A DNA stretch of 11,313 bases from an uncultured Alphaproteobacteria bacterium (lineage in GTDB: Bacteria; Pseudomonadota; Alphaproteobacteria; UBA3830): assembly GCA_905233775.1 (NCBI GenBank), contig CAJOEB010000017.1, forward strand, positions 1-11,313, written 5' to 3'. This document shows, one piece after another, positions 6,223 to 11,313 of the stretch (position 1 is the stretch's first letter; every line of letters begins with the position of its first letter). Made by a program: the position numbers and the translations under genes. The notes below the pieces were generated by a model. The model was not told where the DNA came from and made no database searches. It saw only the letters and a program-made list of their open reading frames with translations.

Positions 6223-6953
6223 TGCAGTGGCGAGAAATAAGTATCATATTATCCATAAAATCATTTTCAGAGAACGCAAGAATTGTAACCTTATTCAATA
6301 AATCTCTTGGAAAAATTTCCGCGATCTTTAAAAATACAAAATCATCATTACAAATGGGAGACGTTTGCGATATATTTTGGAAAGGACGATCATCTGAAGA
6401 CCTCGGAAAAATAAAAATAGAAGAAATAATCTTTTCACCGTTCTGTAGAGTTTTTCAAGATTCAGCAAAAATTTTCGCAGTAGATAGTGCTTGTTCGATG
6501 TGTGCAAATGGTCTACTAACGGCAGCTCCACACGAACAATTGTTTATATATTTAATGAACTTTCTTCTTTCCATTCAAAAAGAAAATTGGGTCGCCAATT
6601 ATGTATTTTTCGAAATGTCTTTACTTGCTGAAGTCGGATATGGACTTGATCTATCCAAATGTGCCGTAACAGGAGCAAAAGAAGGACTGGCGTACGTATC
6701 TCCGAAAACAGGATGCGCTGTAACAAAAGAAGTAGGTTGGATGTATAAAGATAAATTATTTCCGCTACCAGAGTTTTTGATTTCAGAAAAAGTCATTCCA
6801 AATAAATATGATATTTTTTGCGCATTAAACATTACAGGGCATTTTTTAAAAGCCTATTTTTATGGTATAAACGAAAGTGATTTACCGTTGTCGAGAAGTT
6901 ATCTGACAGAAATTATCGCGAGTTGTCATGAGGATGTTCATAAAGCGATGTAA
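6222..6953 (+). CDS. recO: DNA repair protein RecO
   Basis: RecO loads RecA onto SSB-coated single strands with RecR in the RecFOR gap-repair pathway. The 243 residues are the usual size. The N-terminal OB-fold starts MQWREISIILSIKSFSENARIVTLF, typical of alphaproteobacterial RecO. The helical C-terminal domain contains FEMSLLAEVGYGLDLSKC (to C147), then AVTGA and LAYVSPKTGCAV, both diagnostic of the alphaproteobacterial form. The four-cysteine zinc knuckle of some other RecO proteins is not evident. The ATG lies 6 nt after the era stop in the duplicated segment, with no Shine-Dalgarno, so translation is probably coupled to era. It ends the lepB-rnc-era-recO group. Confidence 0.93.
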   Translation: MQWREISIILSIKSFSENARIVTLFNKSLGKISAIFKNTKSSLQMGDVCDIFWKGRSSEDLGKIKIEEIIFSPFCRVFQDSAKIFAVDSACSMCANGLLTAAPHEQLFIYLMNFLLSIQKENWVANYVFFEMSLLAEVGYGLDLSKCAVTGAKEGLAYVSPKTGCAVTKEVGWMYKDKLFPLPEFLISEKVIPNKYDIFCALNITGHFLKAYFYGINESDLPLSRSYLTEIIASCHEDVHKAM

Positions 6954-7009
6954 ATACGGTTTAAATAAAAATAATATGTGTTCTGTAGTTTTGTGAAGGA
7001 TTGAGATTG

Positions 7010-8089
7010 ATGAAGATTAGTTCCATTATTGATTCGAAAGAAAAACGTGTAGCGATAACTCCGGAAACTGTAAAAAAATATATTAAACTTGGACTTGAAG
7101 TTATGCTTCCAAAAGGTTTTGGAACAAGTGCCGGTTTTGATGATGATGAATATAAAGCAGCAGGAGCAGAAATAAAAAAAACGCAAATAATAAAAGATGC
7201 GGATTTCTACGTTTGCGTAAAACCAAATTTAACATCAAAAATTGATATAAAATCAGGATCTCATTTGATAGCAATGCTATCTCCTTTTAAAAATGAAGCA
7301 GCTTTAACGAAAATTATAAAAGCGGGAGTAAATGCATATGCTTTGGAACGTATTCCAAGAACCACGCGCGCACAAAGTATGGATGTTTTATCTTCTCAAT
7401 CAAGTATAGTCGGATATCGTGCCGTTATAGAAGCGATATTTGCGTATAATAAAATTGCTCCGTTAATGATGACAGCAGCCGGAACTGTACGCCCTGCAAG
7501 GGTTTTGATTTTAGGTGCCGGAGTTGCCGGACTACAAGCGATAGCAACAGCAAAAAGGATCGGAGCAGTTGTTTCTGCTTTTGATGTTCGATCCGCTGCA
7601 AAAGAACAAGTCGAAAGTTTAGGAGCTACCTTCGTATCTGTTGATAGTGACGAAAGCGGAGATGGTAGTGGCGGATATGCAAAAGAAATGAGTGATGATT
7701 ACAAAAAACGTCAAGCAGAAAAACTGGCTCAGTCTATAGCTGCATCAGACATTGTGATTACCACAGCTCAAATTCCCGGCAAGTCCGCACCAATTTTGAT
7801 AACAAAAAAAATGGTTGAGAGCATGCCAAGAGGATCGGTTATTGTTGATATAGCAACTGAAACCGGCGGTAACTGCGAGTTATCAAAACAAGATGAAATA
7901 GTAAAAACAAAAAATGACGTTACAATTATCGGCGATTCTAATTTGGCAGCGAAAGTTGCGTATGATTCAAGTCAACTGTTTGCAAGAAATGTTTATAATT
8001 TTGTATCACTAATGATGAAAGATGGAAAATTAGATACTTCAGATGAAATAGTTCAAGCTACAATAATAAAAACAAAAAAGGATTCTTAA
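7010..8089 (+). CDS. pntAA: NAD(P) transhydrogenase subunit alpha part 1 (PntAA)
   Basis: The soluble NAD(H)-binding domain I of proton-translocating transhydrogenase, as the separate subunit found in alphaproteobacteria; 359 residues. With PntAB and PntB it transfers hydride from NADH to NADP+ using the proton gradient. Visible features are the N-terminal KRVAITPE segment, the family motif RTTRAQSMDVLSSQ, the Rossmann loop G169-A-G171-V-A-G174, the FDVRSAAKEQVESLGA strand, and KRQAEKLAQSIAASDIVITTA with TAQIPGK and DIATETGGN. Alanine dehydrogenase is related, but the mobile-loop and RAQSMD regions point to PntAA. GAAGGA lies 9 nt before the ATG at 7010, so I prefer that start to a TTG 9 bases upstream. 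The membrane partners PntAB and PntB are not in the window; pmbA follows after 2 nt. Confidence 0.92.
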   Translation: MKISSIIDSKEKRVAITPETVKKYIKLGLEVMLPKGFGTSAGFDDDEYKAAGAEIKKTQIIKDADFYVCVKPNLTSKIDIKSGSHLIAMLSPFKNEAALTKIIKAGVNAYALERIPRTTRAQSMDVLSSQSSIVGYRAVIEAIFAYNKIAPLMMTAAGTVRPARVLILGAGVAGLQAIATAKRIGAVVSAFDVRSAAKEQVESLGATFVSVDSDESGDGSGGYAKEMSDDYKKRQAEKLAQSIAASDIVITTAQIPGKSAPILITKKMVESMPRGSVIVDIATETGGNCELSKQDEIVKTKNDVTIIGDSNLAAKVAYDSSQLFARNVYNFVSLMMKDGKLDTSDEIVQATIIKTKKDS

Positions 8090-8091
8090 AT

Positions 8092-9420
8092 ATGGACGGG
8101 ACAAAACATGAAATAATTGAATCAGCTATAAAAAAAGCAAAATCAATGGGAGCTGATTGTGTCGATATTATGTACTCTGAAAGCGAAACGATTTCCGCAA
8201 CCACTCGATTAACAAAGCTTGAAAAACTTGTTCAAGCAAATATTTCGGGAATTGGTATACGGGTATCTGTAGATGATCGTTATGCAACTATATCTTCAGA
8301 CAATATCGATGCGCTAAAAGATGATACATTTATAGAAAAAGTTATCGTTGCTGCCAAAAATTCTCCGAAAGAAATATCAAAAATCCGCGCAAATTCATCT
8401 GAACTATGCAAAAATTTCAAAGAAATAGATATTTGCGACAAAGATTTTCACGAAAATCCGGAATATTTTATAAATGAAGCAAAAAAATGTGAAGATATTG
8501 CTCTGCAAATAAAAGGAATAACCAACTCTGAAGGCTCTGAAGCAGGATTTGCTCGAACAGTTTTTTCATTAACTCGCGATGATGGTTTCTTCGCATCTTA
8601 CGAAAAAACGACAAATCAAATTTCGGTAGTTACTCTTGCAGAAAAAGATGGTTCATTAGAAAGAGATTATGCTTATTCTACCGCAGTTTATAATTTTGAC
8701 TTAAAAAGTGCAGATGAAATCGCAAAAAAAGCAGCAGAAAAAACTTTAAAAAGATTAGGCGCTCGAAAAATCCCATCTTGCAAAGTTCCGGTCGTATTTA
8801 GCAGAGAAACTTCCGCGCAGTTATTAAACAGCATATTGAGCGCGCTAAATGGATCAGCAATTGCACGTGGAATTAGCTTTTTAAAAGATAAATTATCGAA
8901 AAAAGTTTTTTCAGAAAATATAAATATAAAAGACAAATACGCAATTGATCGTGGTTTAAGATCACGTCCATTCGATTCAGAAGGATTAGAGTGTCGAGAT
9001 ATTGATATTGTTAATAACGGAATAATTACATCTTTCTTACTGAACACAAAATATTCGAATAAATTACAAATGCAAAACACTGCCAGCGCAAGTGGATGGG
9101 AAGGAATTTCACCGAATAATGTTTATATTGAAAACGGAAAAAAATCATTTTCAGAATTAATAAAAAATATCAAAAACGGATTGTATGTAACAGAAGTTTT
9201 GGGAAACGGTGTAAATATAGTAACCGGAGATTACAGTCAAGGTGCTGTTGGTTTTTGGATAGAAAACGGCGAGATCGCATACCCTGTTCATGAAATAACA
9301 ATCGCCGGAAATTTTTTCGATATGTTTTCGCATTGTGATGTTGCATCTGATTTAAAAATAGAATTCGGAATAGATTCTCCGACAATTTTCTTCGATGAAA
9401 TGATAGTTGGCGGTTTATAA
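8092..9420 (+). CDS. pmbA: TldD/PmbA-family protein, TldE (PmbA) type
   Basis: PmbA (TldE) pairs with TldD to form a zinc protease that trims unfolded peptides; in E. coli it matures microcin B17 and degrades the CcdA antitoxin. The 442 residues are the usual length. The C-terminal half carries the family block GLYVTEVLGNGVNIVTGDYS (TGDYSQGA at 378-385), then GFWIENGEIAYPVHEITIAGN. The HExxxH zinc motif of TldD is absent, so this is the non-catalytic partner. The tldD gene is not in this window. AAGGA, inside the end of pntAA, lies 9 nt before the ATG, so the two genes are almost certainly cotranscribed. The stop codon is inside the first copy of a 17-bp tandem duplication. Confidence 0.94.
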   Translation: MDGTKHEIIESAIKKAKSMGADCVDIMYSESETISATTRLTKLEKLVQANISGIGIRVSVDDRYATISSDNIDALKDDTFIEKVIVAAKNSPKEISKIRANSSELCKNFKEIDICDKDFHENPEYFINEAKKCEDIALQIKGITNSEGSEAGFARTVFSLTRDDGFFASYEKTTNQISVVTLAEKDGSLERDYAYSTAVYNFDLKSADEIAKKAAEKTLKRLGARKIPSCKVPVVFSRETSAQLLNSILSALNGSAIARGISFLKDKLSKKVFSENINIKDKYAIDRGLRSRPFDSEGLECRDIDIVNNGIITSFLLNTKYSNKLQMQNTASASGWEGISPNNVYIENGKKSFSELIKNIKNGLYVTEVLGNGVNIVTGDYSQGAVGFWIENGEIAYPVHEITIAGNFFDMFSHCDVASDLKIEFGIDSPTIFFDEMIVGGL

Positions 9421-9448
9421 TAAGATATTAGTTATAATAAGATATTAG
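9415..9448. repeat. Perfect 17-bp tandem duplication between pmbA and dacA
   Basis: TTATAATAAGATATTAG occurs at 9415-9431 and 9432-9448. The first copy includes the last leucine codon and TAA stop of pmbA; the second is noncoding. Each copy contains a perfect TATAAT. Confidence 0.95.
9416..9438 (+). promoter_or_regulatory. Duplicated TATAAT -10 candidates for dacA-tmk
   Basis: Two perfect sigma-70 -10 hexamers, TATAAT at 9416-9421 and 9433-9438, are placed 17 bp apart by the tandem duplication, just before dacA. A TTGGCG at 9407-9412 is the only -35-like match, and its 20-nt spacing to the second hexamer is long. The call therefore rests mainly on the -10 sequences and position. In such AT-rich DNA they may arise by chance. 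Confidence 0.35.
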
Positions 9449-9459
9449 AAAAAATTTTT

Positions 9460-9463
9460 GGGG
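9460..9463 (+). promoter_or_regulatory. Shine-Dalgarno deciding the dacA start
   Basis: GGGG (in TTGGGGA) is 9 nt before the GTG at 9474. The in-frame TTG at 9468 is only 4 nt away, too close. The GTG also yields a compact signal peptide beginning MKKINY. Confidence 0.55.
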
Positions 9464-9473
9464 ATTTTTGAAA

Positions 9474-10709
9474 GTGAAAAAAATAAATTATATTGCTCTT
9501 GTAGTAGCAATAATATTTTCAGTTGTAGCTAGTTTTGATAATTGCTATGCAAAGAAAAAAAGTAAACCCAGAAAAACGAAAACAACAACAGAAGTCGTTA
9601 TTTCTGCACCAAAACAATCTATAGTTATGGATTTTGATACAGGCGAAATTATTTCTGAAATTAATTCAAACGAACGTTGTACTCCGTCATCAATGACGAA
9701 AATAATGACACTATATTTAGTTTTTGAAGCACTAGCAGAAGGAAAACTTCACCTGGATGAAGAACTTCCGGTAAGTGAAAAAGCCAAAAATCAAGAAGGT
9801 TCTCGAAGTTTCTTTGAAGCCGGATCTTTAGTTTCTGTCCAAGATTTAATTCTTAGTATGATAGTTCATTCAGGTAATGACGCTTGTGTTGTTGTCGCTG
9901 AAAAACTTGCGGGAGACGAAGATGCTTTTGCAACAATGATGAATGAAAAAGCAGAACAATTCGGATTAAAAGATACGCACTTTATGAATTCAACAGGATT
10001 ACCGAATGAAGAGCATTATTCCAGCGTACATGATCTTGCGATTATTAGCAGACACATCATTGCTGATTTCCCGGAATATTATCATTATTTTGCCGAAAAA
10101 ACATTTACTGCTAACGGAATAACCCAACATAATCGAAATACATTACTCGGAAATTCTTTAAATATTGATGGATTAAAAACAGGACATACAAACGCAGGTG
10201 GATTTGGCATTGTTATTTCCGGAAAGAAAGATGAAAAACGGTTAATAGCAATTGTTAATGGTTGTAAATCAGAAAAAGCTCGAGCAATTGAAGCCAATAA
10301 AATATTAGCCATGGGATTTAATGAATACATACCCGTAAAAATCGCAAAAAAAGATGCACCTATCGCTATGGCAGCAGTACAGTTTGGAAAAAGAGATAAA
10401 ATAAATTTATACACTGATGAAGATATTACAGCTTTAATCCCGAAAAAATACCGTCAATCACTTGTAGTTGGTATTAATGTAAAAGAACCTATTCCTGCTC
10501 CAATTTTAGCAGGAGCAAAAGTCGGTACATTAACCTACAAATACGGACATCATTCTTCAAAAGAATATGAATTATTCGCTCACGAACCGGTTTCTAAAAT
10601 GAATATGGTTGAGATAATAGTTTGCAAATTAAAAACGTGGTTTAATAACAAAAAATCGAATACAGAAATGCCGGGATTAGCAGTAGCATCAACAAAGGAA
10701 AATAATTAG
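9474..10709 (+). CDS. dacA: D-alanyl-D-alanine carboxypeptidase (PBP5/6 family)
   Basis: A periplasmic low-molecular-weight penicillin-binding protein that removes the terminal D-Ala from peptidoglycan pentapeptides; 411 residues from the GTG at 9474. Residues 1 to about 23 are a Sec signal peptide: two lysines, a hydrophobic core, and a likely cut after the YA of NCYA. A Lys/Arg/Thr-rich linker follows. The active-site motifs are S73-M-T-K76 (nucleophile and base), S133-G-N135 and K235-T-G237. A PBP5-type beta-domain follows (about 285-360), then a C-terminal tail with MNMVEIIVCKLKTWF that could be the amphipathic membrane anchor. tmk starts 11 nt downstream. The gene implies that this organism keeps a peptidoglycan wall, or at least the means to trim one. 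Confidence 0.95.
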   Translation: MKKINYIALVVAIIFSVVASFDNCYAKKKSKPRKTKTTTEVVISAPKQSIVMDFDTGEIISEINSNERCTPSSMTKIMTLYLVFEALAEGKLHLDEELPVSEKAKNQEGSRSFFEAGSLVSVQDLILSMIVHSGNDACVVVAEKLAGDEDAFATMMNEKAEQFGLKDTHFMNSTGLPNEEHYSSVHDLAIISRHIIADFPEYYHYFAEKTFTANGITQHNRNTLLGNSLNIDGLKTGHTNAGGFGIVISGKKDEKRLIAIVNGCKSEKARAIEANKILAMGFNEYIPVKIAKKDAPIAMAAVQFGKRDKINLYTDEDITALIPKKYRQSLVVGINVKEPIPAPILAGAKVGTLTYKYGHHSSKEYELFAHEPVSKMNMVEIIVCKLKTWFNNKKSNTEMPGLAVASTKENN

Positions 10710-10720
10710 AGAGTTTTTTT

Positions 10721-11313
10721 ATGATAAGTGGGAAATTTATAACATTCGAAGGAGGAGAAGGAGTTGGAAAAACCACCCAAATTCAATTGTTATATAAAAA
10801 ACTTATCGATAAAGGAATAAAAACAAAAATCACACGCGAACCCGGCGGAGATGAAGTAGGAGAAAAAATCCGTGCTGTTATAAAATCTTCTACAGTAAAA
10901 AAGATGGATCCTTTATGCGAAACATTACTATTGTTTGCTGCAAGAAGAGATCATTATATAAAAATCATCAAACCACTACTTCAGCAGGGTTATACTGTAA
11001 TATGCGACAGATTTTATGATTCAACTTTAGTTTATCAAGGATTGCTAAAAAATGTCTCTATAGAAGATATAATGAAACTAAAGCAAATGACGATCGGAGA
11101 TACCGAACCTGATTTTACAATTGTATTAGATGTTGATTCAGAAATATCTTTAAAGCGACTTAATACTCGCAACTTAATCCAAGATGAGTACGATACGATG
11201 AAAAAAGAACAACACGATATCATTCGCAAAGGTTTTCAAAATATCGCAAAGATATTTTCCTTTAGATCAGCATTAATTAGTGCTACAGGTAACGAGCGAA
11301 CTGTTTTTTCAAA
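10721..11313 (+). CDS. tmk: Thymidylate kinase, 3' end outside the window
   Basis: dTMP kinase, which phosphorylates dTMP to dTDP for DNA synthesis in the cytosol. The 197 complete codons visible start at an ATG with GAGAG 7 nt upstream; the frame is still open at the window end, near the family's usual length of about 205-215. Motifs are the P-loop FEGGEGVGKTT (K17), R39-E-P-G-G43, the AARRDHY helix, D96-R97 in CDRFYDSTLVYQG, and a VLDVD strand followed by a short LID region. The LID (RLNTRNLIQDEYD) is less arginine-rich than the E. coli type. Placement 11 nt after dacA matches an arrangement seen in other alphaproteobacteria, where holB commonly follows. Confidence 0.95.
   Translation, partial: MISGKFITFEGGEGVGKTTQIQLLYKKLIDKGIKTKITREPGGDEVGEKIRAVIKSSTVKKMDPLCETLLLFAARRDHYIKIIKPLLQQGYTVICDRFYDSTLVYQGLLKNVSIEDIMKLKQMTIGDTEPDFTIVLDVDSEISLKRLNTRNLIQDEYDTMKKEQHDIIRKGFQNIAKIFSFRSALISATGNERTVFS

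Noticed and set aside
8688..9080. Minus-strand open frame of 130 codons opposite pmbA
   Set aside because: It lies wholly inside a convincing pmbA gene and has no recognisable protein pattern. It is a by-product of the codon use on the other strand.
10085..10414. Minus-strand open frame of 109 codons opposite dacA
   Set aside because: It is antisense to the conserved KTG region of dacA and shows no independent gene signals.
1..11313. CRISPR arrays, insertion sequences, phage or toxin-antitoxin genes
   Set aside because: I found no regularly spaced repeats, transposase or integrase motifs, terminal inverted repeats or small paired toxin-antitoxin genes in either strand.

Overview
The window is an ordinary, compact, AT-rich stretch of bacterial chromosome made almost entirely of housekeeping genes. 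It looks like an alphaproteobacterium, probably a host-associated lineage of the Rickettsiales or Holosporales type. The evidence is the strong A+T bias, with long A and T runs in coding and intergenic DNA; the lepB-rnc-era-recO order; a DksA with a degenerate zinc site of alphaproteobacterial type; a separate PntAA-type transhydrogenase subunit; a RecO with a CAVTGA motif; and dacA directly followed by tmk. The lineage is an inference from protein features, not from a search.

Layout: (1) Positions 1-451 hold the 3' part of an unrecognised gene. (2) A tRNA-Arg(CCG) gene lies on the minus strand at 521-597. (3) hinT (minus) and a fused folK-folP gene (plus) diverge from a short AT-rich region carrying a 14-bp tandem repeat. 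(4) rpmI-rplT, without infC directly upstream, leads into dksA, lepB, rnc, era and recO. These are closely spaced on the plus strand and probably at least partly cotranscribed. (5) pntAA (transhydrogenase alpha-1 subunit) is followed 2 nt later by pmbA (TldE). (6) dacA and the beginning of tmk close the window.

The genes cover folate synthesis (folKP), ribosome assembly and RNA processing (rpmI, rplT, rnc, era), transcription control (dksA), protein export (lepB), recombinational repair (recO), NAD(P)H balance (pntAA), peptide and protein maturation (pmbA), peptidoglycan trimming (dacA) and dTTP supply (tmk). Several starts are GTG and are fixed by good Shine-Dalgarno sequences: folKP, rpmI and dacA.

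I found no new defence, toxin or mobile system. The most unusual signal is a set of four short tandem duplications of 14-17 bp, all at gene boundaries or between genes. One remodels the era stop/recO start junction. Another doubles a perfect TATAAT hexamer in front of dacA.
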